The notes: generated by a model not told the origin, from the sequence alone. Numbered from the stretch's first letter, positions 16,767 to 23,616 are shown. The stretch: 27,585 nucleotides of DNA from a bacterium (GCA_019424865.1 JAHYYS010000033.1:1-27585); one strand, 5' to 3'. A program made the numbers and translations.

Positions 16767-16971
16767 GGTTTCTCACTCTTTCCTTTTTTTGTTTTTGTTT
16801 GAAAAGCAGGTATATGCAAAAACAAGGGGATAGGGGAGATGGGTGCAGAAAAGGGGGAGGCCGCCCCCGCCCCCGGGTTCCGCCGGAAACACAAACGGCG
16901 GTGTCGAGATATAACCGCTCAACACCGCCTGAACTCCATGCAAACGCACAGCCTATCCTCCGCCTCCGGCC

Positions 16972-17000
16972 TTGCAAAAGGGGCTGGGAGCGGATATAAT
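16972..17000 (+). promoter_or_regulatory. Promoter of candidate ncRNA
   Basis: TTGCAA (16972-16977) and a perfect TATAAT (16995-17000) are spaced exactly 17 bp apart. No protein gene follows on this strand; the transcript would run into the structured RNA described next. Confidence 0.7.
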
Positions 17001-17003
17001 AAG

Positions 17004-17176
17004 CCTGTGGTGCAATTTATGCTTGCTGCGCTGCGTGTTGTTCACTCGTACAGGGCCGCAAAATTTATGATTTCATTCCCATTCTAACCGATGCAAGAGG
17101 GAATTGCAAGGACTTTTGCCCCAAATACAGGAAAAGACCTCCGTCCGCCGTAAAAAAGTGGATGGAGGCTTTTTTC
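17004..17176 (+). ncRNA. ssrS: Candidate structured small RNA, possibly 6S RNA
   Basis: A transcription unit of about 170 nt with no reading frame: promoter at 16972-17000 and an intrinsic terminator at 17138-17175. The 5' end CCTGTGG-T-GCAA (17004-17015) pairs with TTGC-C-CC-AAAT-ACAGG (17116-17131), closing one long stem around a mostly unpaired interior. A hairpin ATTCCC/GGGAAT (17075-17104) lies on the 3' side of the interior. This rod with a central bubble is the outline of 6S RNA, which sequesters sigma-A RNA polymerase. In B. subtilis a 6S gene lies next to aspS, as here (aspS ends 1.26 kb away on the other strand). Identity is inferred, not proven; another small RNA is possible. Confidence 0.5.
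17138..17175 (+). terminator. Intrinsic terminator of candidate ncRNA
   Basis: CCTCCGTCC (17138-17146) pairs with GGATGGAGG (17160-17168) with one G-U pair, followed by C and six T. It is a textbook intrinsic terminator in an area without a coding gene. Confidence 0.8.
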
Positions 17177-17265
17177 GGGGGTGGAGGAAAAATGCCTGGG
17201 GGAATTGGGCCGCCCAGAGCGGCCGCAAAAGGGCGTTATGCGGCGGCAGCTGTGCAGGGCGGCGG

Positions 17266-18092
17266 AACATCGGGCGGATTATATCCGCCCCTGCGGGATG
17301 GCTGCGGCGGGAACCGGCGGGCGCACACTGTGCGCCCCTACGGGAAAAGGGGCACCAAACCGACGGGGCCGTACAAAAGGGGGGAGGGTGCGGCCTCTCC
17401 TGGGGAGTACACCCAATAAGGGGCCGGTTGTGGCTGCACTTTACAAGGGTGGCTGCGTAGGGGCGGCTATGAGCCGCCCGCCGTTCCGATTTTCTGCCCT
17501 TTCCGTAGGGGCCGGTCCCAGACCGGCCCGCCGAATCGCGGGAAAACCGGCCCCAGAAAAAATTCCCTGCGGGCGAATGGTATCTGTTCCCGCGGGGGAT
17601 GAGACAGGGAAACATTGGGCGAATCATATCCGCCCCTGCGGGATGGCTGCGGCGGGAACCGGCGGGCGCACGCTGTGCGCCCCTACGGAAAAAGGGGCAC
17701 CAAACCGATGGGACTGTACAAAAGGGGGGAGGGGTGCGGCCCCTCCTGGGGAGTACACCCAATAAGGGGCCGGTTGTGGCTGCACTTTACAAGGGTGGCT
17801 GCGTAGGGGCGGCTATGAGCCGCCCGCCGTTCCGATTTTCCGCCCTTTCCGTAGGGGCCGGTCCCAGACCGGCCCGCCGAATCGCCGGGAAACTGGATGC
17901 AGGAAAAAAATCCCTTGCGGGCGAATGGTATCTGTTTCCGCGGGGGATGAGACAGGAAAACATTGGGTGGATCATATCCGCCCCTGCGGGGTGACTGCGG
18001 CGGGAACCGGCGGGCGCACACTGTGCGCCCCTACGGAAAAAGGAGCACCAAACCGATGGGGACCGTACAAAAGGGGGGAGGGGTGCGGCCCC
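17266..18092. repeat. Tandem 345-348 bp intergenic repeat, 2.4 copies, rich in REP-like palindromes
   Basis: Copies begin at the shared word AACAT at 17266, 17611 and 17959; the third stops matching after 18092. Each full copy carries four palindromes: one with a GCAG foot (17272-17294 in copy 1), one with stem GGGCGCACA (17319-17341, 17664-17686, 18012-18034; CTAC at the right), one with GTAG foot, stem GGGCGGCT and loop ATG (17457-17482, 17803-17828), and one with GTAG foot, stem GGGCCGGTC and loop CCA (17505-17532, 17851-17878). Reading frames through this area exist on both strands but follow the repeat period, have no family resemblance, and are not taken as genes. Confidence 0.9.
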
Positions 18093-18276
18093 GGGGGTAA
18101 TATGGTACATCCCCATACAAACACAGATACGCGGGCGCACACTGTGCGCCCCTACGGGAAAAGGGGCACCAAACTGACGGGGCCCGTATAAAAGGGGGGC
18201 GGGGTGCGGCCCGAGGGATACATGGTACATCCCCACACAAAAACAAATGCGTAGGGGCGCACAGTGTGCGCCCGCC
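18012..18276. repeat. 121-bp tandem repeat with a flipped palindrome
   Basis: The word CACCAAAC recurs at 18046 and 18167 (121 bp apart), and both copies continue through a G-rich run, GGTACATCCCC and an A/C-rich spacer. Each copy ends in a palindrome with stem GGGCGCACA/TGTGCGCCC. In the first copy (18133-18155) it reads with CTAC on the right; in the second (18251-18276) it is inverted, with GTAG on the left and GCC on the right. Confidence 0.8.
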
Positions 18277-18297
18277 GGATACCGCTTCGGTCGTTTT

Positions 18298-18322
18298 CTA
18301 GGGGCGGCTGCCAGCCGCCCGC
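18298..18322 (+). repeat. REP-like palindrome, variant CTAG foot
   Basis: Stem GGGCGGCT (18302-18309), loop GCC, stem AGCCGCCC (18313-18320), followed by GC. The foot is CTAG rather than GTAG. It is the last palindrome of the array before the aspS terminator. Confidence 0.7.
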
Positions 18323-18377
18323 TGGCGCATGCGACACCCCCACCTGCGGAATAAACACAGCCCATGAAAGCAGAAGC

Positions 18378-18411
18378 AGGGCCCCGCCTGACAAACCACA
18401 GGCGGGGCCCT
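18378..18411 (-). terminator. aspS terminator
   Basis: A perfect 13-bp stem, AGGGCCCCGCCTG/CAGGCGGGGCCCT, with an 8-nt loop lies 29 bp beyond the aspS stop. On the minus strand it is followed by TGCTTCTGCTTTC, moderately T-rich. Confidence 0.75.
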
Positions 18412-18439
18412 GAACGCTTTCTCAAGGGGGCCGGGAATA

Positions 18440-20242
18440 TTATTTCTCCCAGGCGTCGCCCTCCTCCACGCGGGTGACGGCGATGGACAGGTCGTCCAGC
18501 TGCTTTTGATCCACGGTGTCCGGGCAGGACATCATCAGGTCGGAGGCATTCTGCACCTTGGGGAAGGCGATGACGTCCCGGATGGAGGACGCCCCGGCCA
18601 TGAGCATGCACAGCCGGTCCAGGCCGTAAGCCAGGCCGCCGTGGGGGGGCGCGCCGAACTTGAAGGCGTTGACCAGGTGGCCGAAGCGCTCCTGGATATC
18701 CGCCTCGCTGATGCCCAGGGCCTGGAAGGCCTTCTCCTGCATCTCGGGGGTGTTGATCCGGATGGAGCCGCCGCCCAGCTCGGTGCCGTTGAGCACGATA
18801 TCATAGGCCCGGGCGCGGCAGTTGGCCTTGTCGGTCAAAATCTTGTCCTCGTCCTCCACCATGGGGGCGGTGAAGGGGTGGTGCATGGCCTGATAGCGGC
18901 CCTCCTCCTCGCTCCACTCGAACATGGGGAACTCGGTCACCCACAGGAACTGGAAGTCTCTGGGGTCCAGGATGTCCAGCTGGCGGGCCACCTCGCACCG
19001 CAGGGCGCCCAGGGCGGCCCACACCACGGTATTCTTGGCGTCGCCCACAATGAGGATCAGGTCCCCGTCCTTGGCCCCGGCCCGGTCCAGAATGGCCTGG
19101 TTCTCCTCCGGGGTGAGGAACTTCTGATAGGAGCTGGTGACCTGCCCGTCGTGCAGGCGGGTCCAGGCCAGCCCCTTGGCCTTATAGGTCTTGACAAAGT
19201 CCACCAGCTTGTCAATCTTCTTCCGGGGGAAGTCGGCGGCGTGGCCGCTGACGTTGATCAGCCGCACGGAGCCGCCCTCCGCCACGGGGGAGGAGAAGAC
19301 GCCGAAGCCGCAGTCCTTCACAATGTCGCTGATGTCCTTGAGCTCAAAGCCGAAGCGCAGGTCGGGCTTGTCCGAGCCGAAGCGGTCCATGGCCTCCTGC
19401 CAGGGCATGCGCCGGAAGGGGGTCTGGACGTCCACGTCCAGCACTTCCTTGAAGACCCGCTTCAGGAAGCCCTCCTGGATGGTCATGATGTCGTCCTCGT
19501 TGACAAAGGACATCTCCAGGTCAATCTGGGTGAACTCGGGCTGGCGGTCGGCCCGCAGATCCTCGTCCCGGAAGCAGCGGGCAATCTGGAAGTAGCGGTC
19601 AAAGCCGGAGAGCATGAGCAGCTGCTTGTACTGCTGGGGGGACTGGGGCAGGGCATAGAACTTGCCCGGATGGACCCGGCTGGGCACCAGATAGTCCCGG
19701 GCCCCCTCGGGGGTGGACTTGGTGAGGATGGGGGTCTCAATCTCCAAAAAGCCCTGCTCGTCAAAGTAGTCCCGGGCGATCTTGGTGATCTTGTGCCGGG
19801 TGGCGATGGCGTGCTGCATATCCGGGCGGCGCAGGTCCAGATAGCGGTACTTCAGACGCAGCATGTCGTTGGCCTTGGAGTGCTCCACAATCTCAAAGGG
19901 GGGCGTCTCCGCCCTGGCCAGCAGCCGCAGCTCGGTGACGTATACCTCCACGTCGCCGGTGGGGATCTTGTTGGTCTTGGACTCGCGCTCCCGCACGGTG
20001 CCCACCGCGGCCACCACAAACTCCGCGCGCAGGGAGGCGGCCTTTTCAAAGATGGCCTTGTCGGTGCTGTCGTCAAAGGACAGCTGAATCAGGCCGGTGC
20101 GGTCCCGCAGGTCCACAAAGATCAGGCCGCCCAGGTCCCGCTGCCGCTGCACCCAGCCGCACACCGAGACCGTCTTGCCCGCGTCGCTCAGACGCAGCTC
20201 GCCGCAGTAATGACTGCGGTGGAAACCCTGAAGATTGTCCAC
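18440..20242 (-). CDS. aspS: Aspartyl-tRNA synthetase (bacterial type)
   Basis: About 600 residues, the size of bacterial AspRS with the inserted GAD domain. N-terminal anticodon-binding OB fold (SHYCGELRLSDAGKTVSVCGWVQRQRDLGGLIFVDLRDRTG), class II motif 2 region CFRDEDLRADRQPEFTQIDLEMSF, catalytic-domain PFTAPMVEDEDKI, and motif 3 GLDRLCMLMAGASSIRDVIAFPK. It charges tRNA-Asp. The frame is open to a TTG at 20257, but GGAG (20251-20254) is placed 9 nt before a GTG at 20242, giving MDNLQGFHRSHYCGELR, so that start is preferred. In many Firmicutes aspS directly follows hisS under one T-box; here 1.5 kb of accessory DNA separates them. Confidence 0.95.
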   Translation of the reverse strand: MDNLQGFHRSHYCGELRLSDAGKTVSVCGWVQRQRDLGGLIFVDLRDRTGLIQLSFDDSTDKAIFEKAASLRAEFVVAAVGTVRERESKTNKIPTGDVEVYVTELRLLARAETPPFEIVEHSKANDMLRLKYRYLDLRRPDMQHAIATRHKITKIARDYFDEQGFLEIETPILTKSTPEGARDYLVPSRVHPGKFYALPQSPQQYKQLLMLSGFDRYFQIARCFRDEDLRADRQPEFTQIDLEMSFVNEDDIMTIQEGFLKRVFKEVLDVDVQTPFRRMPWQEAMDRFGSDKPDLRFGFELKDISDIVKDCGFGVFSSPVAEGGSVRLINVSGHAADFPRKKIDKLVDFVKTYKAKGLAWTRLHDGQVTSSYQKFLTPEENQAILDRAGAKDGDLILIVGDAKNTVVWAALGALRCEVARQLDILDPRDFQFLWVTEFPMFEWSEEEGRYQAMHHPFTAPMVEDEDKILTDKANCRARAYDIVLNGTELGGGSIRINTPEMQEKAFQALGISEADIQERFGHLVNAFKFGAPPHGGLAYGLDRLCMLMAGASSIRDVIAFPKVQNASDLMMSCPDTVDQKQLDDLSIAVTRVEEGDAWEK

Positions 20243-20296
20243 AAAAATCAACTCCAATTTGTATTTTTATAATTTAAGATAACAGAAAGCAATTTC

Positions 20297-20515
20297 TTAG
20301 GGCAGGACCGGCCGGCTTTGAGAGCGGCCCACCAGATAATCCAGGGAGACCTGGAAGCAGTCCGCCAGACGAATCAGATTGTCAAAGCCGGGCTTCTGCT
20401 CCCCTTTTTCAAACCGCTGGTACTGCCGCAGCGTGGTCTGGGAAGCGTCGGCCACCTGCTGCTGGGTCATGCCGGATTCCTGCCGGAGAAAAAGCAGCCG
20501 CTGGGAGAACGTCAT
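20297..20515 (-). CDS. XRE-family repressor (module 1)
   Basis: 72 residues from the ATG at 20515, chosen because AAGGTGG is 6 nt upstream; a GTG three codons earlier is the other option. A single Cro/C1-type helix-turn-helix domain fills the protein: FSQRLLFLRQESGMTQQQVADASQTTLRQYQRFEKGEQKPGFDNLIRLADCFQVSLDYLVGR. It probably binds the two palindromes in the divergent intergenic region (20531-20546 and 20555-20570) and represses the small gene at 20587, and perhaps itself. It ends 55 bp before the aspS start and is co-directional with aspS, so readthrough may help express aspS. Paralogous in form to the XRE gene at 23377-23598. Confidence 0.88.
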   Translation of the reverse strand: MTFSQRLLFLRQESGMTQQQVADASQTTLRQYQRFEKGEQKPGFDNLIRLADCFQVSLDYLVGRSQSRPVLP

Positions 20516-20525
20516 AAAAACCACC

Positions 20526-20554
20526 TTGACATGACTAATTAGTCATTCTATAAT
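20526..20554 (+). promoter_or_regulatory. Consensus promoter of small gene, module 1
   Basis: TTGACA (20526-20531), 17-bp spacer, TATAAT (20549-20554): perfect sigma-A consensus. The first operator lies inside the spacer, the arrangement expected for tight repression. Confidence 0.88.
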
Positions 20555-20570
20555 ATGACTATAAAGTCGT
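20531..20570. promoter_or_regulatory. Two operator-like palindromes, module 1
   Basis: ATGACTAATTAGTCAT (20531-20546) is a perfect 16-bp palindrome. A second, imperfect copy ATGACTATAAAGTCGT lies at 20555-20570, 24 bp downstream. The first fills the -35/-10 spacer and the second covers the transcription start, as expected for binding sites of the divergent XRE protein. Confidence 0.75.
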
Positions 20571-20586
20571 AAACGGAGGGAACCTT

Positions 20587-20829
20587 ATGGCACAGTTCAT
20601 ACCCCTTTTGTTCGAGGCCTATACGCAGCAGGTGGATCCCACCCAAGTAAAGAAATTTTCACAGCGCCCGCAAGTCCAATTCCAGCGGCTCAAAGAGCTG
20701 GCAGGAGAGGAGGCGGCAGTTGAAATTTGGGATGCCGCCATGGAAGAGGGGGCAGAGTGGGAGGAAGTTTGCTTTCGGGCGGGTATCAAGGCCGGAATAC
20801 AAATGGCCCTGGAGCTGCTGGAGCTCTGA
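20587..20829 (+). CDS. Small helical protein of XRE module 1
   Basis: 80 residues, acidic and mostly helical: MAQFIPLLFEAYTQQVDPTQ, then LKELAGEEAAVEIWDAAMEEGAEWEEVCFRAGIKAGIQMALELL. The C-terminal pattern (EEA-x-x-x-W-x-AAM, CF-R-G-x-x-x-G) matches the product at 23682-23942, and the class resembles small Firmicutes proteins of the DUF6809 kind, recalled by pattern only. GGAGGG precedes the ATG by 6 nt. Expression is from a consensus promoter overlapped by operators. No toxin motif, signal peptide or membrane segment is seen; function unknown. Confidence 0.72.
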   Translation: MAQFIPLLFEAYTQQVDPTQVKKFSQRPQVQFQRLKELAGEEAAVEIWDAAMEEGAEWEEVCFRAGIKAGIQMALELLEL

Positions 20830-20864
20830 GACGGCGCGGGAAAGCGCCTCCCTGCCGGCCCGCA

Positions 20865-21386
20865 TTACGGGGCCCCTTTCTCCGCCCACCGGGCGGGATT
20901 GCCCAGAATATAGGCGGCGGTCTGGTCAAAGTCCTGCTGGTTGCGGATGATGTGATCGTAGTAGCCGCGCTGCCAGATTTGTCCCATGATAGTCCCGTGT
21001 TCCTTGCAGACAGCCAGCCACTGGTTTGCGACCTTTGATTTGTAGGCACCCACCACCTGGCCCAGCGTAGGGGCGACCCTTGCGGTCGCCCGTTGTTCCA
21101 GAACCAGGATAGCGTGAATGTGGTTGGGCATGACAACAAAGCAGGGAACAGAGACAGGACAGACGGTGCCCAGACAGGAAATCGTGTCCTGCGCAATTTG
21201 CCCCAGGGGCGTCAGTTGGACAAAGGGAGAAACCGGCGGGCGGCCGCGAGGGCCGCCCCTACGGACAGCACCGAACAGAGGGCGCTTTTGGCTGGTACAG
21301 ATTGTGACAAAATAGGCCCCGTTTTGTGCATAGTCGTATGCTGGCAGGCGGATGGATTTCCGCCGGGGCAGGGGAGGGGTGTCCAT
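20865..21386 (-). CDS. REP-associated tyrosine transposase (RAYT, Y1_Tnp/IS200-like)
   Basis: 173 residues from the ATG at 21386 (GGAGGT 7 nt upstream). HUH nuclease motif MPNHIHAIL with H89 and H91, N-terminal YDYAQNGAYFVTICTSQKRPLFG, and the nucleophile tyrosine in GYYDHIIRNQQDF (Y142 or Y143), ending YILGNPARWAEKG. RAYTs are single-copy relatives of IS200/IS605 transposases that bind and cut REP palindromes next to a GTAG-type tetranucleotide. Two palindromes of the local REP type are embedded in frame in this gene: 21238-21262, encoding VRRGGPRGRPP (residues 41-51), and 21067-21091, encoding RATARVAPT (99-107). Both fall in loop positions, so the catalytic core looks intact. Confidence 0.9.
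   Translation of the reverse strand: MDTPPLPRRKSIRLPAYDYAQNGAYFVTICTSQKRPLFGAVRRGGPRGRPPVSPFVQLTPLGQIAQDTISCLGTVCPVSVPCFVVMPNHIHAILVLEQRATARVAPTLGQVVGAYKSKVANQWLAVCKEHGTIMGQIWQRGYYDHIIRNQQDFDQTAAYILGNPARWAEKGAP
21067..21091 (+). repeat. REP-like palindrome inside transposase gene (inner 1)
   Basis: GTAG foot (21067-21070), stem GGGCGACC (21071-21078), loop CTTGC, stem GGTCGCCC (21084-21091), followed by G. Orientation is opposite to the host gene. It encodes the short linker after the HUH strand and before LGQVVGAYKSK. Confidence 0.82.
21238..21262 (-). repeat. REP-like palindrome inside transposase gene (inner 2)
   Basis: Stem GGGCGGCC (21238-21245), GCGAG, stem GGCCGCCC (21251-21258), then CTAC: a GTAG foot on the minus strand. 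The same stem and loop occur three times in the array at 21478-21751, so this is the same element inside coding sequence. Confidence 0.85.
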
Positions 21387-21450
21387 ACCAATGACCTCCA
21401 AGCCGGGCTTTTTACCGGGGCGGGCGATACTGAACCGGGGGGCGGCTTTT

Positions 21451-21797
21451 GGGAAGGTGAGGCTGCCGGGCCGCGGCGGGCGGCCGCGAGGGCCGCCCCT
21501 ACGGATAATACCGGGCCCGCAGCGAGCGGGTCTGGGACCCGCCCCTACGAGCGATACCGGACAGGGGTGCCCCTGGGAAGGTGAGGCTGCCGGGCCGCGG
21601 CGGGCGGCCGCGAGGGCCGCCCCTACGGATAATACCGGGCCCGCAGCGGGCGGGTCTGGGACCCGCCCCTACGAGCGATACCGGACAGGAGGCGCCCCTG
21701 GGAAGGTGAGGCTACCGGGCCCGGCGGGCGGCCGCGAGGGCCGCTCCCTACGGATAATACCGGGCCCGCAGCGGGCGGGTCTGGGACCCGCCCCTAC
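21451..21797 (-). repeat. REP-like array: three tandem 124-125 bp units, six palindromes
   Basis: Units start at GGGAAGGTGAGG at 21451, 21575 and 21700. Each holds a palindrome with stem GGGCGGCC (21478-21502, 21602-21626, 21726-21751, the last with an inserted T) and one with stem GGGCGGGTC and loop TGG (21524-21548, 21648-21672, 21773-21797; the first has one stem mismatch). All six have GTAG at their 5' end on the minus strand, the same orientation as the transposase gene beside them. The final palindrome overlaps the hisS stop codon. Confidence 0.9.
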
Positions 21798-23155
21798 TTG
21801 TCCAGGATGGGCGCGCCCTGGTTGAGCTCCTGCAGGCCGGCCTGGATGTGGGCCACGGCGTCGGCGGGGGAGAGCTTCACCTGCTCGCCGGTGCGCATGT
21901 TCTTCACCGCGGCCACCCCGGCGGCCAGCTCCTCCTCGCCCAGGAAGATGACATAGGGGACGCCCAGCTTGTCGGCATAGGACATCTTCTGCTTGAACTT
22001 CTTCTGCTCGCCGTAGAGCTGGGCCCGGATGCCGGCGTTGCGCAGGGTGGTGGACAGGGAGATGGCCCCGGTCAGATCCTCGGTCATGGGCAAAATGAGT
22101 ACATCGGCGGGGGCGGTGTTCAGCTGGTCGTTGAGATAGCCCTGGTCCTCCAGCACGAAGAACAGCCGGGTCAGGCCGATGGAGATGCCCACGCCGGGCA
22201 GCTGCTTTTCGGTGTAATATTCGGCCAGGTTGTCATAGCGGCCGCCGGAGCAGATGGAGCCGATCTCCGGGTGGTCCAGCATGGTGGTCTCATAGACGGT
22301 GCCGGTGTAGTAGTCCAGGCCCCGGGCGATGGTCAGGTCCAGGGCAAAGTGATCCTCGGGCACGCCGAAGGCGGACAGATACCGGGCCACCGCCTTCAGC
22401 TCGTCCAGCCCCTCGTCAAACAGGGGGTGACGGCCCCGATAGGCCTCCAGGGCCTCCAGTACCTGCTGGTTGCCGCCCCGGATGTCAATGAACTTCAGAA
22501 TCTCCGCCGCCTGGGCGTCGGTCAGACCGATCTCCGCGCCGGTGAGCAGCTCCCGCACGCTCTTTTCCCCGATCTTCTCCAGCTTGTCCACGGTGCGCAT
22601 AATGGCCCCCGACTGGCGGGTGAGGCCCAGCATGGCGTAAAAGCCGTTGAGCACCTTGCGGTTGTTCACCCGGATTTGGAAGCGCTTCAGGCCCAGGGAG
22701 GTGAAGGTGCGGTAGATGATGGCGGGAATCTCCGCGTCGTTGGAGATGTCCAGCTTGCCGTCGCCGATGATGTCGATGTCGGCCTGATAGAACTCGCGGA
22801 AGCGGCCCCGCTGGGCCCGCTCGCCCCGATAGACCTTGCCGATCTGGAAGCGGCGGAAGGGGAAGGCCAGCTGGCTGTAATTCAGGGCCACATATTTGGC
22901 CAGGGGGACGGTGAGGTCAAAGCGCAGGGACAGGTCGCTGTCCCCCTTCATAAAGCGGTAGATCTGTTTCTCCGTCTCGCCGCCGCCCTTGGCCAGCAGC
23001 ACCTCGCTGGCCTCGATGAGAGGGGTGTCCAGGGGGGTGAAGCCGTACAGGGAGAAGGACTCCCGGATGATGGCGGCCATGCGGTCAAACTGAATCTGCC
23101 GGGCGGGGAGAAGCTCCATAAAGCCGGACAGGGTGCGGGGCTGTACTTTACTCAT
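21794..23155 (-). CDS. hisS: Histidyl-tRNA synthetase
   Basis: 453 residues. Class II HisRS: motif 2 region FQIGKVYRGERAQRGRFREFYQADIDIIG, the HisA sequence LDLTIARGLDYYTGTVYE, SGGRYDNL and motif 3 GVGISIGLTRLFF, then an anticodon-binding domain (about 350-440). It charges tRNA-His. The ATG follows GAAAGGAT. The stop codon TAG (21794-21796 read on the minus strand), together with the last G of the Lys codon, forms the GTAG foot of a palindrome, so the gene ends inside a REP-like element. Its regulatory T-box now lies about 0.8 kb upstream, beyond an inserted XRE module. Confidence 0.96.
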   Translation of the reverse strand: MSKVQPRTLSGFMELLPARQIQFDRMAAIIRESFSLYGFTPLDTPLIEASEVLLAKGGGETEKQIYRFMKGDSDLSLRFDLTVPLAKYVALNYSQLAFPFRRFQIGKVYRGERAQRGRFREFYQADIDIIGDGKLDISNDAEIPAIIYRTFTSLGLKRFQIRVNNRKVLNGFYAMLGLTRQSGAIMRTVDKLEKIGEKSVRELLTGAEIGLTDAQAAEILKFIDIRGGNQQVLEALEAYRGRHPLFDEGLDELKAVARYLSAFGVPEDHFALDLTIARGLDYYTGTVYETTMLDHPEIGSICSGGRYDNLAEYYTEKQLPGVGISIGLTRLFFVLEDQGYLNDQLNTAPADVLILPMTEDLTGAISLSTTLRNAGIRAQLYGEQKKFKQKMSYADKLGVPYVIFLGEEELAAGVAAVKNMRTGEQVKLSPADAVAHIQAGLQELNQGAPILDK

Positions 23156-23341
23156 GACACAAGATCCTTTCTGTTGTGGCGTTTTGTATGATGTTGTGGT
23201 GACGGGCCGTCCCGTCTGCGGGCTCCTGGGCCCCGTTTGTTCATTATCCTTCCCCTTGGGGAAGGTGGAATCTGTGGCGCATGGCGCGGGAACCGTTCAT
23301 CACGCAAAACTCCTTTCTCCGGAATCTTAGTATGGTGGAAC

Positions 23342-23358
23342 GGGGGCGGCTTGCCCCC
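23342..23358 (-). terminator. GC hairpin after XRE module 2
   Basis: GGGGGC (23342-23347) and GCCCCC (23353-23358) with a 5-nt loop lie just past the stop of the repressor gene. There is no clear T tract, so termination would be weak; this could allow transcription to continue into hisS. Confidence 0.35.
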
Positions 23359-23376
23359 GGGGGACGCGAAGGGCGG

Positions 23377-23598
23377 TCAGCGGTTGACAGCCCGGTTGTC
23401 TGTGCGGCCGGTCAGATAGTCCAGAGAGACGTCAAAGTAGTCCGCCAGGGCAATCAGCCCCTTCATATCCGGACAGGCGCGGCCCTTTTCATAGGTGTAA
23501 ATGGAAAACCGTTTCACGCCGATTACGGCCCCCAGAGCTTCTTGGGAAAGGCCGCGCTCTTCCCGTAGGTTTTTAATTCGTTCTGAAAAGTTTTCCAT
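23377..23598 (-). CDS. XRE-family repressor (module 2)
   Basis: 73 residues, a single Cro/C1-type helix-turn-helix: FSERIKNLREERGLSQEALGAVIGVKRFSIYTYEKGRACPDMKGLIALADYFDVSLDYLTGRTDNR. Its C-terminal half (LADYFDVSLDYLTGR) parallels LADCFQVSLDYLVGR of the module-1 repressor, but the recognition helix differs, and so do the operators. GAGGAA precedes the ATG. It is transcribed toward hisS and opposite the small gene at 23682, with two operator-like repeats between them. The gene sits between the T-box leader and hisS, where no gene is expected. Confidence 0.88.
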   Translation of the reverse strand: MENFSERIKNLREERGLSQEALGAVIGVKRFSIYTYEKGRACPDMKGLIALADYFDVSLDYLTGRTDNRAVNR

Positions 23599-23616
23599 GA
23601 TTTTTCCTCAGCTCAC

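Noticed and set aside
16767..16971. A promoter for the lipoprotein operon
   Set aside because: No hexamer pair with acceptable spacing on the minus strand could be chosen over others.
17266..18322. CRISPR array
   Set aside because: The repeats are long tandem composites of palindromes with conserved linkers, not short direct repeats with unique spacers of constant size, and no cas gene is present.
17104..18611. Several overlapping open frames of 80-270 residues on both strands
   Set aside because: They follow the period of the intergenic repeats, repeat the same peptide words, and have no ribosome sites or family motifs. The DNA is better explained as REP-like arrays.
18506..20272. A 588-residue plus-strand frame
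   Set aside because: Exactly antisense to aspS, with no start signal or domain.
21093..21825. Plus-strand frames with repeated GRPRGPPLR-type peptides
   Set aside because: They are translations of the palindrome array and the antisense of the transposase.
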